DNA of 64,000 nucleotides from Paenibacillus sp. CF384 (lineage in GTDB: Bacteria; Bacillota; Bacilli; Paenibacillales; Paenibacillaceae): positions 372,001-436,000 of the forward strand of contig NZ_FNNV01000001.1 in NCBI RefSeq assembly GCF_900106745.1. Direction: 5' to 3'. How positions within the stretch are numbered: position 1 is the stretch's first letter; the number at the start of each line of letters is the position of its first letter. This document shows, in pieces, positions 17,930 through 26,057 of the stretch. The translations under genes were made by a program, and so were the position numbers. The notes under the pieces were generated by a model. It was not told where the DNA came from, searched no databases, and was given only the letters and a program-made list of their open reading frames with translations.

Positions 17930-18862
17930 TTAAGCGCGGTATACGTAGGGGTCCTTCGGTTTCGGGATCGTCTTCCATTCGGTCACTTTCAGCATCGGAA
18001 TCGTCTGCTTGAATGGCTGATAGAACGACGATGACAAGGTTCCCGTCACACGAACCCATTCATCGTTATGGAAGTCGGAAGTCGTTGACGGAAAATCGAC
18101 GAGCATGCCGAACACGCCTGAATCCGCCACGCAATGAATGAACCCGAAACGAAATACAAAATAATGTTTCGCTTCCGTCTGCTCCCCCGCATAGACGAAT
18201 CCGTCAAAGCTGACTTTCCGGCCGATAAACGCATCCGGGAAGTTATAAATGGCCTCTAGTCCCTTCAAGTAATTGGTATCCGACAGGCCAACCTCCTTCA
18301 TAGGCAGAAACTCCTGAAGCTCTTGGCGCGATACTTTCGCATAGCCTTGTTTGCCATAGAACACGCTGGAGTCTGGTTTTAGAAACTGGTGAAAGCCCGG
18401 ATTATCCGCAGAAGCGTCGAAATTGGGGAACGAGAAGCCCTTGGCCTTAACGAAGCTGGAATCCAGCGTCTGAACGGGCAAGAAGAAGCCGGTGAGCAGC
18501 GGGAAAATCAATATACTGTACGAGACAATTCGCTTCCAGCGAATGGGCTGTTCATGCGTGTGGCCGAAATGATCATGATGCGCATGATGTTCATGTTCAT
18601 GTTTATGGTTATGGTCGTGGTGCTCATGGTGTTCGTTGTGTTCATGGTGAACATCAAGGTCGTGTCGCGCGTTCCTTTTCCGTTCGTCCCTTTCCTTCCT
18701 GTACAGCCGCACGAATTCGAATAGAAACAAAATAATCAACATGACGATCGCGCTTTGAGTCAAATACGCGTATTTCAGGTTAATGTATTTATTTAAATTG
18801 CCGCCTAGGTGCATCATAATAAACAAACATGCGAAACCAGCAAGCACATAGAGACGAATCAT
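17930..18862 (-). CDS. TIGR03943/YcgQ-type permease partner protein with His-rich loop
   Basis: A 310-residue membrane protein of the YcgQ (DUF1980) family. Two N-terminal hydrophobic segments are followed by a cytosolic loop (about residues 65-100) packed with His ('HHEHNEHHEHHDHNHKHEHE'), a third hydrophobic segment, and a C-terminal domain with 'KVSFDGFVY' and 'CVADSGVFGM' typical of the family. It pairs with the YcgR permease encoded just upstream with an ATGA overlap. The His cluster suggests binding of zinc or another transition metal; the transported substrate of this pair is not established. The ATG at 18862 follows GGAGGTTGATGGG. Confidence 0.8.
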   Translation of the reverse strand: MIRLYVLAGFACLFIMMHLGGNLNKYINLKYAYLTQSAIVMLIILFLFEFVRLYRKERDERKRNARHDLDVHHEHNEHHEHHDHNHKHEHEHHAHHDHFGHTHEQPIRWKRIVSYSILIFPLLTGFFLPVQTLDSSFVKAKGFSFPNFDASADNPGFHQFLKPDSSVFYGKQGYAKVSRQELQEFLPMKEVGLSDTNYLKGLEAIYNFPDAFIGRKVSFDGFVYAGEQTEAKHYFVFRFGFIHCVADSGVFGMLVDFPSTTSDFHNDEWVRVTGTLSSSFYQPFKQTIPMLKVTEWKTIPKPKDPYVYRA

Positions 18863-19773
18863 CCCATCAACCTCCCCACGAGCAATGACGAAGCCAGTGT
18901 GCATGCCGCCACCAGTGCAATGAGTACAAGCACAAATTTCCCGCGGAAAACAGCCAGCAGCATCAGCGTGTTCTTAATGTCTATCATCGGTCCGAAGACG
19001 AGAAACGCAGATAATGAACCGACGGAGAACGTACTGCGAAATGAGGAAGCAATGAAAGCGTCAGCTTCCGAGCACAGCGACATAATAAAAGCTAATCCAA
19101 TCATCACCAATGAAGCTGTAATTGGCGTGCTGCCGATATGCATGAGCGTCGACGTTGGTATGAACGTCTGCATCGATGCTGCGATAAATGCCCCGAGCAC
19201 CAAATACTTGCCGACGGAGAAGAACTCGTCAATGGCGTGCTGCATCACTTCATATAACCGTGAGCGCAGCGGCAGTCGAATTGGCTCAGCAGACATGGAT
19301 TCAGCACCTGCTGCGATTTCACCATCCGCTCCTTTCATCCCCCTGAGCGGCAGCTTCGGATAAAGGTACGAAATGACGATTGCCGTAACGTAGGCGACGA
19401 CGATTGCCATCCCCCCACGAATCAGTACCATCGTCCAGTTGTTGCCGAATGCGATGTAGGTCGCAAACAATACGATTGGATTGATGATTGGACCTGTTAG
19501 CATGAACGCGATGCCCGCGTGCAGCGGTACACCTTTGCGAATTAATCGCCTCGTGATCGGCACGATGCCGCATTCACATGCCGGGAAGAACAGTCCCACG
19601 CCGCAGCCGAATAAGGAAGCCAAGTAACGGTTGCGCGGAAGGATGGCTGCGATCCAGCGTTCAGACAGAAATGTCTGGATCAGACCGGAAATGATCACGC
19701 CGAGCAGGATAAAAGGAATCGCTTCCATGATCATGCTTAGAAAGATCGTATTGAGTTGTAGAAAAGTAACCAC
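18859..19773 (-). CDS. YcgR/YraQ (DUF318) family permease
   Basis: A 304-residue polytopic protein with about eight hydrophobic segments and the DUF318 core 'FGCGVGLFFPACECGIVPITRRL', whose Cys-x-Cys is conserved, plus 'TGPIINPIV' and 'SLCSEADAFIASSF' in the second half. These permeases are grouped with metal or metalloid transporters, usually beside a TIGR03943 partner, as here. The GTG at 19773, 5 nt after AGGAGG, is preferred; the GTG at 19779 overlaps the ribosome site. Start choice changes only two residues. Confidence 0.82.
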   Translation of the reverse strand: MVTFLQLNTIFLSMIMEAIPFILLGVIISGLIQTFLSERWIAAILPRNRYLASLFGCGVGLFFPACECGIVPITRRLIRKGVPLHAGIAFMLTGPIINPIVLFATYIAFGNNWTMVLIRGGMAIVVAYVTAIVISYLYPKLPLRGMKGADGEIAAGAESMSAEPIRLPLRSRLYEVMQHAIDEFFSVGKYLVLGAFIAASMQTFIPTSTLMHIGSTPITASLVMIGLAFIMSLCSEADAFIASSFRSTFSVGSLSAFLVFGPMIDIKNTLMLLAVFRGKFVLVLIALVAACTLASSLLVGRLMG

Positions 19774-19880
19774 AGGCACCTCCTGCTATGTACCGAACGA
19801 TCGGTTATTCGGACTCCATTATCTATCAATCCGGCTGAAAATGCTAGATTAACGATCAAATCGGCGACTTTCAACTACGC

Positions 19881-19909
19881 GAGACAGCCCGGCCCTATTC
19901 TGATACAAT
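19881..19909 (+). promoter_or_regulatory. Putative SigA-type promoter of the exonuclease gene
   Basis: GAGACA (19881-19886), a 17-nt spacer and TACAAT (19904-19909). The predicted transcript starts after the ATG at 19908, which supports the downstream TTG start at 19944. Confidence 0.5.
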
Positions 19910-19943
19910 GAAGGACGACAACAATGCGGCGGAGGTTTCATCA

Positions 19944-20762
19944 TTGGACTATATTATTTTGGATATCGAGTTTAACGGGCGCAAATTCGCAAGCGAATTG
20001 CCGATGGAGGTTATCGAAATCGGAGCGGTCAGATTGAATGCGGAATTGCAGCCGGTTGCTGAATTCTCCGCTTTGGTCAAGCCGGTCTATTTTGCCAAAC
20101 TGAACGAATTCATTAAGAAGAAAACCGGTATTCCGCAAGAAGGCATCGATGCGGCAGAAGGCTTCCCGGACGTCATTCATGATTTTATGAACTGGCTTGG
20201 CTCGAATGAGAACTTCCTGTTCGTCACTTGGGGCGGCGAAGATATGAAACGGATCGTGTTCGATACGCGCATGCATAACATAGACGATGCGTATTGGCTT
20301 GCGGTCAATTATTTCGATTTGTTGAAAGGCTACATTCGTTACAAGGATGTCACGAATGACGTAAGCGTCGAAACGGCCCTGAATGAACTTGGACTTGGCG
20401 GCGAAGAGAACAATGCCCATCGCGCGCTAGAGGATGCGCGGATGACGGCGGATATCTTCCGAGCGGTGTTTGAACATATGGATTTCGAGCGGATTCAGCA
20501 GTTCAAGGACGTCTATTCCAACGCGAAGGAACGCAAGATCGTCAAGAACGCGATCCGTATCATTGCCTCCCAGAACGTAACGCCGACCTGGGCGATGATC
20601 GTAGAACATGTACTCAGCGGCAAGGTTACACTTGAGGACCCGCGTAAAGTCGCCGAGCTTCAAACTTATTTCGATGCCGAGATGGCCAAAGGACCACGCC
20701 GAATTCGCAGCGCCAATAAACCGGAAACGAGCGAGTCCGGCAGCAGCGAAACCACAACGTAA
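19944..20762 (+). CDS. DnaQ/DEDDh-type 3'-5' exonuclease
   Basis: A 272-residue protein whose first 175 residues form an RNase T/DnaQ exonuclease domain: 'ILDIEFNG' (Exo I, Asp and Glu), 'MEVIEIGAV', 'TWGGEDMKRI' (Exo II region) and 'AHRALEDARMTA' (Exo III, His and Asp). It should degrade single-stranded DNA or RNA 3' ends, as the KapD-like proteins of Bacillus are predicted to do. The C-terminal 90 residues are helical and of unknown role. The start is taken as the TTG at 19944, 8 nt after GGAGG; an ATG at 19908 lies inside the probable -10 box. Confidence 0.83.
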   Translation: MDYIILDIEFNGRKFASELPMEVIEIGAVRLNAELQPVAEFSALVKPVYFAKLNEFIKKKTGIPQEGIDAAEGFPDVIHDFMNWLGSNENFLFVTWGGEDMKRIVFDTRMHNIDDAYWLAVNYFDLLKGYIRYKDVTNDVSVETALNELGLGGEENNAHRALEDARMTADIFRAVFEHMDFERIQQFKDVYSNAKERKIVKNAIRIIASQNVTPTWAMIVEHVLSGKVTLEDPRKVAELQTYFDAEMAKGPRRIRSANKPETSESGSSETTT

Positions 20763-20779
20763 GGCTAAGAGACACAACA

Positions 20780-20833
20780 AAAAAAGCTTGGTGCACGCAT
20801 GCCTAACAGCTGCGCTGCTCACCAAGCTTTTTC
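20780..20833. terminator. Bidirectional rho-independent terminator
   Basis: AAAAAGCTTGGTG (20781-20793) pairs with CACCAAGCTTTTT (20820-20832). It serves the exonuclease gene and the convergent hydrolase gene. Confidence 0.85.
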
Positions 20834-20875
20834 TTATTCGTACGAATCATGGCACATTCCCCTTCTTGCCCGGCG

Positions 20876-21595
20876 CTACATCAAACTAGAAGCTGCAAGC
20901 GCCAGTTCCCTGGCTACCCGCTCCCAGATTACGTCGATCATGACGACCAGGTTAGAGCCTCGCTCGGGGTGAATGTAAGGCGCTTCTTTGCGAAAATAAT
21001 GTTGATGCCCCCCGATTAACGGAAGTGGAATAATATGTTTCGGAGCATATTTCGCACGATTCCAGTACCACATGCCATACCGGTTTCGGCTAATGCCGCC
21101 CCAACTGCCCAGCCGCGTTATTAAATCGGCACACGCACCTTTCTCGTTTACCGCCACGACATAATGTACTTTACTGATGTAGTCCGCTGCAATCGGCATC
21201 TTAGGCGAGCCAACCTGCACAACTCTCCAATCCGGAATTACGCCTTCCTTATGCAGCATGACAGCTGCTTGATAAGCCGCAACGCCTCCTCCGCTATGCC
21301 CAATGAACAGCACGGGCTTGCCTGCGGATTGCTTGCGCACCTGACCCGCGACCGCGCGAGCGCCAAACTGAACGGCACGCCGAAACCGGTACAGATCCTT
21401 GCGCACCTTCAACAGTTGTTGGAAGAAATTGTGCGTGTGATCGCCATACGGGAATAACTCCCTGATGCTCGAAGCTTTGCCTGCTTCCGCATATCGATGC
21501 TGCAGTTCCTTCACGCATTCCGCAAAAATAGTCCGACTCGAGCCCACGCCCGCCAATAAGTAGACATCCCAATCCAAGGTAACATCTGCCTGCAT
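20876..21595 (-). CDS. Alpha/beta-hydrolase (lipase/esterase-like)
   Basis: A 239-residue cytosolic protein with a nucleophile elbow 'LFIGHSGGGVAAYQAA' (GxSxG with Ser) and 'VVQVGSPKMPI' after the following strand. An Asp in the 'NEKGACADL' region and the late His in 'IGGHQHYF' are candidate partners of the catalytic Ser, as in lipase-class enzymes. The substrate is unknown. The start has a GGGCGGTG ribosome site. It stands alone between the terminators at 20780 and 21778. Confidence 0.7.
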   Translation of the reverse strand: MQADVTLDWDVYLLAGVGSSRTIFAECVKELQHRYAEAGKASSIRELFPYGDHTHNFFQQLLKVRKDLYRFRRAVQFGARAVAGQVRKQSAGKPVLFIGHSGGGVAAYQAAVMLHKEGVIPDWRVVQVGSPKMPIAADYISKVHYVVAVNEKGACADLITRLGSWGGISRNRYGMWYWNRAKYAPKHIIPLPLIGGHQHYFRKEAPYIHPERGSNLVVMIDVIWERVARELALAASSLM

Positions 21596-21777
21596 GCTGT
21601 TGTCACCGCCCTGTTGTGTTGGCCGATTAAGTTAGTGCGACCGTCAGCACTTAGTATGCGGCGGTGAATACGTTGTCATTCACTGCTGCAAACGTTAAGA
21701 TATTATATTCGAAACCTGCGCTATCGTTTCTCATTTTCAAACAATTGAAGCACATGTCCGGTGGCTGCTTGACTATA

Positions 21778-21818
21778 AAAAAGAGTTATGCGGCAGCCAT
21801 AGCATGCCAGCATAACTC
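21778..21818 (-). terminator. Rho-independent terminator
   Basis: GAGTTATGC (21783-21791) pairs with GCATAACTC (21810-21818) around an inner GGCA/TGCC stem, followed on the minus strand by TTTTTT. It ends the ABC-F gene. Confidence 0.85.
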
Positions 21819-21828
21819 AAGAACCTGA

Positions 21829-23592
21829 TTATCGTGTATTTAATTGTTTCCTCTGGGCAAGCAGCAGCTTATACTCAGCATCGAGCTCCGTATAGCGGCT
21901 GTCGGTGGGCTTCAGTAAACTGAATTCGCCAAGCAGAAAGGCGATTCGGTTTGCAATCACCATCTTCTCTTCCTCCAGCTGCTGCTTGGCATCTTGATTC
22001 TCCGATTCTGCAGCCTGTGAAGCTTGCGGCTTCTCCCGAAATGACTCATATCCGGATTCAATGCGGCGGATTCCACCATCTTGGAAGACAAGCAGCTTCG
22101 TGCAAATTTTATCGATTAAATATCGGTCATGAGAGACGACAATGAGCGTGCCGCGATAGTCGGACAGCGTTGCTTCCAGCTGTTCGCGGCTAGTCAAATC
22201 CAGATGATTGGTCGGCTCATCCAGAATCAGCAGATCCTGTTCACGCATCATGAGCTGCGACAGCTTGATACGCGTCCGCTCCCCGAGACTTAACTGCGCG
22301 ATCGGCTTCTGCAGCATAGAGGCATCAAAACCCATATTGGCCAGCATCGTCCGCGCTTTCCCGACATCGCTGCGAATTTCATGGCTGTCTTGCAGCAGCT
22401 CAAGGACGGTGCGCCTTTGATCCAGGTCCGTCACGTCCTGCGTTAGATAAGCAACCTTTGCAGTCGGACTGATCCACAGCTGGCCGGTATCCACTGCTTT
22501 CTGACCGAGCAGCATTTGGATGAGAGTCGTCTTCCCGCTGCCGTTAGGTCCAAGCAAACCAACTCTCTCTCCCCGCTGCAGATAGAACGAGCTATCCGCA
22601 AACAGCGATCTGCCGCCGTATGATTTGCCGATCCGCTGCGCTTCCACGAGGCGGCGGCCGCGTTTCTCCGGCTGATCCCAGCCGAATGATACTTTGGCTT
22701 CCTCTACCGGCTTCTTCACACCTTCCAGATCGATCTTCTCCAGTCGATGTAACCGTGACTTGATCTGCTTATCCATCGCTTTGGCCTTGCTGCGATAAAA
22801 TTCTTTCACACCTGTGCGCATTTCAGCCATTTTCCCGACCTTGCCGGCTTCCCGGTGCGCTTTGTCCGACCAGTTCTTCAGCCGCGTGATTTCCGCTTCA
22901 ATCTTCTGTTCGTATTTCTGCTGCTCTTCAAATTGATGCAGCTGGCTTTGGAAGCGGCGGGCTTTCTCCTCCCGATAGAACGTATAATTGCCGGGAAAGG
23001 ATGTCGAAACGCCATCTTGCAGCTCAATAATTCGATCCACGGTCTGGTCGAGGAAATACCGGTCATGCGAAATGACAATCGTCGTACCGCTATACCTTCT
23101 CAGTTCCTGAACAAGCCAATCAACGCCGTCAAAATCCAAGTGATTCGTCGGTTCATCAAGCAGCAGGATATCCGGCTTGGAAGCCCAAATATGCGCGATG
23201 GCAAGCTTTGTCTTCTCGCCCCCGCTTAGTCCGGCAAGACGCTCGCCGTCCCATTCCTTCACCTTCTGCAAGCCCAAGTGACTTGCCGTTTGCAGGAATT
23301 GCTCGGTTTCGCGCGACTCGGCTGCTGGGTCCATCATCTCGCTGAATGTGCTGACCGTATACGAGGTCGATTGCAGCAAATACCCGATGCGCAGCTGATC
23401 CTTATGAAACGTCAGCTTCCCTTCATCTGGCTGTATGCTGCCGAAGATCATATTAGCCAATGTTGTTTTACCTGCGCCATTCATCCCGACCAAGCCGACT
23501 CGTTCTCGGTTTGCCAGATCGGCGTCTACTTTCACGAGCACGTTCGTATCGCCGAAGCTCTTCTTAATTCCGCGTAAAGTTAATAATGTCAT
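21829..23592 (-). CDS. ABC-F family ATPase (ribosome-associated, possible antibiotic resistance)
   Basis: A 587-residue soluble protein with two ABC domains and no membrane segments. The first has 'GMNGAGKTTL', 'LSGGEKTKL' and 'LLLDEPTNHLD'; the second has 'GPNGSGKTTL', 'LSLGERTRI' and 'LILDEPTNHLD'. A long charged linker (about residues 235-310) and a C-terminal coiled coil (about 530-587) complete the ABC-F plan. Such proteins enter the ribosomal E site; some protect against lincosamides, streptogramins, pleuromutilins or macrolides. The attenuator-like leader (23654-23913) favours the resistance class, by analogy with vmlR and lmo0919. The ATG at 23592 follows GTGGTGAT; the longer frame to 23655 starts inside the leader. 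Confidence 0.87.
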   Translation of the reverse strand: MTLLTLRGIKKSFGDTNVLVKVDADLANRERVGLVGMNGAGKTTLANMIFGSIQPDEGKLTFHKDQLRIGYLLQSTSYTVSTFSEMMDPAAESRETEQFLQTASHLGLQKVKEWDGERLAGLSGGEKTKLAIAHIWASKPDILLLDEPTNHLDFDGVDWLVQELRRYSGTTIVISHDRYFLDQTVDRIIELQDGVSTSFPGNYTFYREEKARRFQSQLHQFEEQQKYEQKIEAEITRLKNWSDKAHREAGKVGKMAEMRTGVKEFYRSKAKAMDKQIKSRLHRLEKIDLEGVKKPVEEAKVSFGWDQPEKRGRRLVEAQRIGKSYGGRSLFADSSFYLQRGERVGLLGPNGSGKTTLIQMLLGQKAVDTGQLWISPTAKVAYLTQDVTDLDQRRTVLELLQDSHEIRSDVGKARTMLANMGFDASMLQKPIAQLSLGERTRIKLSQLMMREQDLLILDEPTNHLDLTSREQLEATLSDYRGTLIVVSHDRYLIDKICTKLLVFQDGGIRRIESGYESFREKPQASQAAESENQDAKQQLEEEKMVIANRIAFLLGEFSLLKPTDSRYTELDAEYKLLLAQRKQLNTR

Positions 23593-23653
23593 ACCAATCA
23601 CCACTTTGAGTTTAGTTGAACAACTGACATGGGCGATGATTGTCGAAGACAAC

Positions 23654-23680
23654 AAAAAAACCGCAGGGCACGCCTGCGGC
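23654..23680 (-). terminator. Leader terminator (attenuator candidate) upstream of the ABC-F gene
   Basis: CCGCAGG/CCTGCGG (23679-23673 with 23667-23661 on the minus strand) is followed by seven U residues. It lies about 60 nt before the ABC-F start and about 220 nt after the promoter, with no gene between, so it must be passed for expression. Confidence 0.75.
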
Positions 23681-23913
23681 TAAGGATATACGGATATAGA
23701 GATAGCGTGAACATACCTTGAACAAACACCAAAGAATGGCATCTGTTCAGGCAGCAGGAGTCGTCTCCTATAGACACACGTAACCTATTCCGCTCCGCGC
23801 ACAGGCTGAGCTCATCTCTTATCGTCATTTTCGAAAATCATGATCGACAGAAAATTAGGTCCACATGATGTCTAATTGGATACCTCCTACAACTTTCAAG
23901 ATACCCCATTATA
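23680..23913 (-). promoter_or_regulatory. Promoter and long 5' leader of the ABC-F gene
   Basis: An extended -10 'TGCTATAAT' (TATAAT at 23913-23908) starts a leader of about 300 nt that has no annotated gene. AGGAGG at 23888-23883 is a strong ribosome site with no ATG, GTG or TTG at proper distance; ATT at 23876 would open a 12-codon frame. A small hairpin (AGGAG/CTCCT) lies near 23755-23770. The layout is that of antibiotic-responsive leaders, but no leader peptide can be proven. Confidence 0.55.
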
Positions 23914-23960
23914 GCATGGTGATTTCTAGCTTGCATCCCTCTTGCCAAAATAAATGAAAA

Positions 23961-24395
23961 TTAGCCCGAGAATGCGGTGAAGTTAAAGCTCTCTGGTCCG
24001 ACACGAACAGTACCGAGTGCAGACGATTGAATCCATACCGAGTATGCCTGATTCGCAATATTAGGAGCATTGAAATCAGAGCCGGAGAACGCTAGTAACT
24101 GTGGTCCAATGATACTTAGGTCAAGGTTTTGCGCTGCGGAGAACACATTCGTGTCACCTGCCGTCAACCCTCTTGTAACGAAAATCGTAACCGTAGTCAG
24201 AAGCGGAAGAAGCGGCAATTGAACCGCTGCAACGCCGGTAAATTCGACCCGGGTTTGCCCGGCTACGCCTGCAGACAGATTAAGGGTTTGCTGAGCAATC
24301 AGGTTAGGCGTGTTGATTATCGTGATCGGAATTGCAATGGAGTTGGCATAACTCGCATTTTGTGATGTTTTCGAATCTAGCAAAATAGCAGCCAT
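23961..24395 (-). CDS. Unrecognised small beta-rich protein
   Basis: A 144-residue protein with no signal peptide, no Cys and a Ser/Thr/Ala/Val/Asn-rich composition ('LSAGVAGQTRVEFTGVAAVQ', 'FVTRGLTAGDTNVF'). The pattern of alternating hydrophobic and polar residues suggests a beta-sandwich, of the sort seen in spore-surface proteins, but no family was recognised. The ATG is preceded by AAAGGAGGTGAT, a very strong ribosome site, so the gene is real and probably highly expressed. It stands alone. A spore-coat or exosporium role is only a guess from composition. Confidence 0.6.
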   Translation of the reverse strand: MAAILLDSKTSQNASYANSIAIPITIINTPNLIAQQTLNLSAGVAGQTRVEFTGVAAVQLPLLPLLTTVTIFVTRGLTAGDTNVFSAAQNLDLSIIGPQLLAFSGSDFNAPNIANQAYSVWIQSSALGTVRVGPESFNFTAFSG

Positions 24396-24486
24396 AATAC
24401 ATCACCTCCTTTATCTATTCATATGTGAAATAGAAGGAGAAAGTTTGGACATGTGGTCGTGAAATCCAAATAATTCCAAGCGAAGA

Positions 24487-24524
24487 TGAAAAAGCTCCCG
24501 TCTACTTGCCAGACAGGAGCTTTC
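24487..24524 (-). terminator. Rho-independent terminator
   Basis: AAAGCTCC/GGAGCTTT with an inner GTCT/AGAC pair is followed on the minus strand by TTTTTC. It ends the yqkE-like gene. Confidence 0.85.
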
Positions 24525-24531
24525 ATCATGC

Positions 24532-24819
24532 TTAGCTTTTGTTATTCCGCCAGTCCATCTTGCTGTTGTTCAGCAGATATTCGAAGTCGTTCTCTTGCCG
24601 CTTCTTCTCGGCCGCCCGCGCTTCTTCCTCTTGTTTGCGAATATCCGCCTTGCGCTTCTCTTCCGCATCCTTCATTTCCTGAGCAGCGCCTTTGAGCTTA
24701 TCCAGCACTTCCGGTCGCAATAGATCTTTCAGCGTCGCAGGCTTCTCCTCCGTGGATTGCCTCTGCTGCTGTTGTTGCTGCGAATGGGAAGCGGGCTTAA
24801 ACTTGCCTTTCTTGGCCAT
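24532..24819 (-). CDS. yqkE: YqkE-type DUF3886 protein
   Basis: A 95-residue, very hydrophilic protein. A Lys/Gln-rich start ('SHSQQQQQQRQ') is followed by 'PATLKDLLRPEVLDKLK' and a long charged coiled coil ('AEEKRKADIRKQEEEARAAEKKRQ') ending in 'DFEYLLNNSKMDWR'. This order matches the DUF3886 (YqkE) family of Bacillaceae and Paenibacillaceae, which has no known function. The ATG at 24819 lies after AGGTGATCACG. The poly-Gln run is longer than I would expect for the family. Confidence 0.78.
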   Translation of the reverse strand: MAKKGKFKPASHSQQQQQQRQSTEEKPATLKDLLRPEVLDKLKGAAQEMKDAEEKRKADIRKQEEEARAAEKKRQENDFEYLLNNSKMDWRNNKS

Positions 24820-24893
24820 CGTGATCACCTACCTGCGATCATTATAGCAATTCAGACCGCTGCGTTGCCAGTACTTATCCGAGAGCGGTGCGA

Positions 24894-25904
24894 CTAGTAA
24901 CGTTCTTCCAGCTTCATCGTCCTCCAAACCACAACGGACACGAGCCAGGCTATGACGAATAGGGCAACCAAGAAATAACCGAGATCCCCCAAATCAAGGC
25001 CGCTCACCCATTGCAGAAACGGAGCCTGCAGGTTCAACCTCTCCGTCAAAATCTGCAGCAGCTCCACCATGCCGATCAACAGCGCGGATATGACGGACAC
25101 ACTTGTGACGGTAACGTTATAGAACATTTTGCGAAGCGGGGTATGGAATGCCCAGCGATACGCTTTGGTCATAAACATGCCATCTGCCGTATCCAGAAGA
25201 CTCATGCCTGAAGCGAACAGCAGCGGTAGAGCAAGAATGCCCAAGATCGACACGGAGCTCTGCGCAGCGCCTGCCGAAATCGCCATTAACCCTACCTCCG
25301 TTGCGGTGTCGAAGCCAAGCCCGAACAGAAATCCGAGCGGATACACATGCCAGCTTCGGTTTATGAGACGGAACAACGGTTTGAACAGCCTGGAGAATAA
25401 TCCACGTGCTTCCAAGAGCTGTTCCAGTTCATTCTGATTGTGATTGCCACTGCGCATACGACGAAACAGCTGAAACAAATTAATGAGGATGAGTAAATTA
25501 ATAATGCCGATCAGAAGCAGGAAAATTCCCGATACCGATGTGCCGATCAGCTTCCCTGTATGCTGCAAGAACGGCATTTCATTCTGTATCCACTTGACCG
25601 ATAACGCGATCGCAAGAACCATTAAGAAGACAACCGACGAATGTCCAAGCGAGAAATAAAAACCTACGCCCAGCGGATTGCGTTTCTGTTGCACCAGCTT
25701 TCGCACCGTGTTATCGATAGCCGCAATATGATCCACGTCAAACGCGTGACGCATGCCAAGCGTATACGCCAACAATCCGAGACTCCAGAAGCCCGCATCC
25801 GCACGAACCGCCACCATTAACCCGATGAAACCTAAGACATGCAGAGCCAAGACGACGATTATGTAGCCTGCCCAAGTTTTGCGCTGTTTCCAAAGATCAC
25901 GCAT
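24894..25904 (-). CDS. NiCoT-family nickel/cobalt permease (HoxN/NixA type)
   Basis: A 336-residue membrane protein with eight predicted segments. The signature 'RHAFDVDHIAAIDN' (HX4DH in the second segment) binds Ni2+ or Co2+, and 'GFLFGLGFDTATEV' and 'GMSLLDTADGMFM' are the other NiCoT motifs. It imports nickel for urease or hydrogenase or cobalt for cobalamin; the metal cannot be told here because no partner genes are adjacent. The ATG at 25904 follows GGAGGGAAGACGA. A perfect palindrome lies just upstream, within the predicted 5' end of the transcript, and suggests metal-responsive repression. Confidence 0.9.
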   Translation of the reverse strand: MRDLWKQRKTWAGYIIVVLALHVLGFIGLMVAVRADAGFWSLGLLAYTLGMRHAFDVDHIAAIDNTVRKLVQQKRNPLGVGFYFSLGHSSVVFLMVLAIALSVKWIQNEMPFLQHTGKLIGTSVSGIFLLLIGIINLLILINLFQLFRRMRSGNHNQNELEQLLEARGLFSRLFKPLFRLINRSWHVYPLGFLFGLGFDTATEVGLMAISAGAAQSSVSILGILALPLLFASGMSLLDTADGMFMTKAYRWAFHTPLRKMFYNVTVTSVSVISALLIGMVELLQILTERLNLQAPFLQWVSGLDLGDLGYFLVALFVIAWLVSVVVWRTMKLEERY

Positions 25905-25926
25905 TCGTCTTCCCTCCACTTTCTCA

Positions 25927-25943
25927 TGTTAGATAATCTAACA
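25927..25943. promoter_or_regulatory. 17-bp palindromic operator candidate of the Ni/Co permease
   Basis: TGTTAGAT-A-ATCTAACA is a perfect inverted repeat with 8-bp arms. It starts about 15 nt downstream of a TATAAT -10 box (25964-25959 on the minus strand), so a bound repressor would cover the transcription start. TTAG...CTAA half-sites resemble DtxR-type operators. Confidence 0.6.
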
Positions 25944-25999
25944 ACAGTTTGTGAATTCATTATAAAAGGAACGCTTTGGAAAAGCTATACAAAAAAACG

Positions 26000-26043
26000 A
26001 ACAAAAGGAGTGCCCAAACTGTCGCCAGTCCGGATCGCACTCC
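26000..26043 (-). terminator. Terminator of the nine-gene sulfatase/oxidoreductase operon
   Basis: GGAGTGC (26043-26037) pairs with GCACTCC (26013-26007) on the minus strand and is followed by TTTTGTTCGTTTTTTT. Confidence 0.75.
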
Positions 26044-26057
26044 AATTCGCGTCTTTC

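Noticed and set aside
23598..23828. 76-codon frame in the ABC-F leader (minus strand)
   Set aside because: No ribosome site, it runs through the terminator hairpin, and the peptide looks non-protein-like.
23855..23888. Three-codon leader peptide M-W-T before the ABC-F gene
   Set aside because: The ATG at 23866 is 16 nt from the AGGAGG, too far for efficient initiation; kept only as part of the leader discussion.
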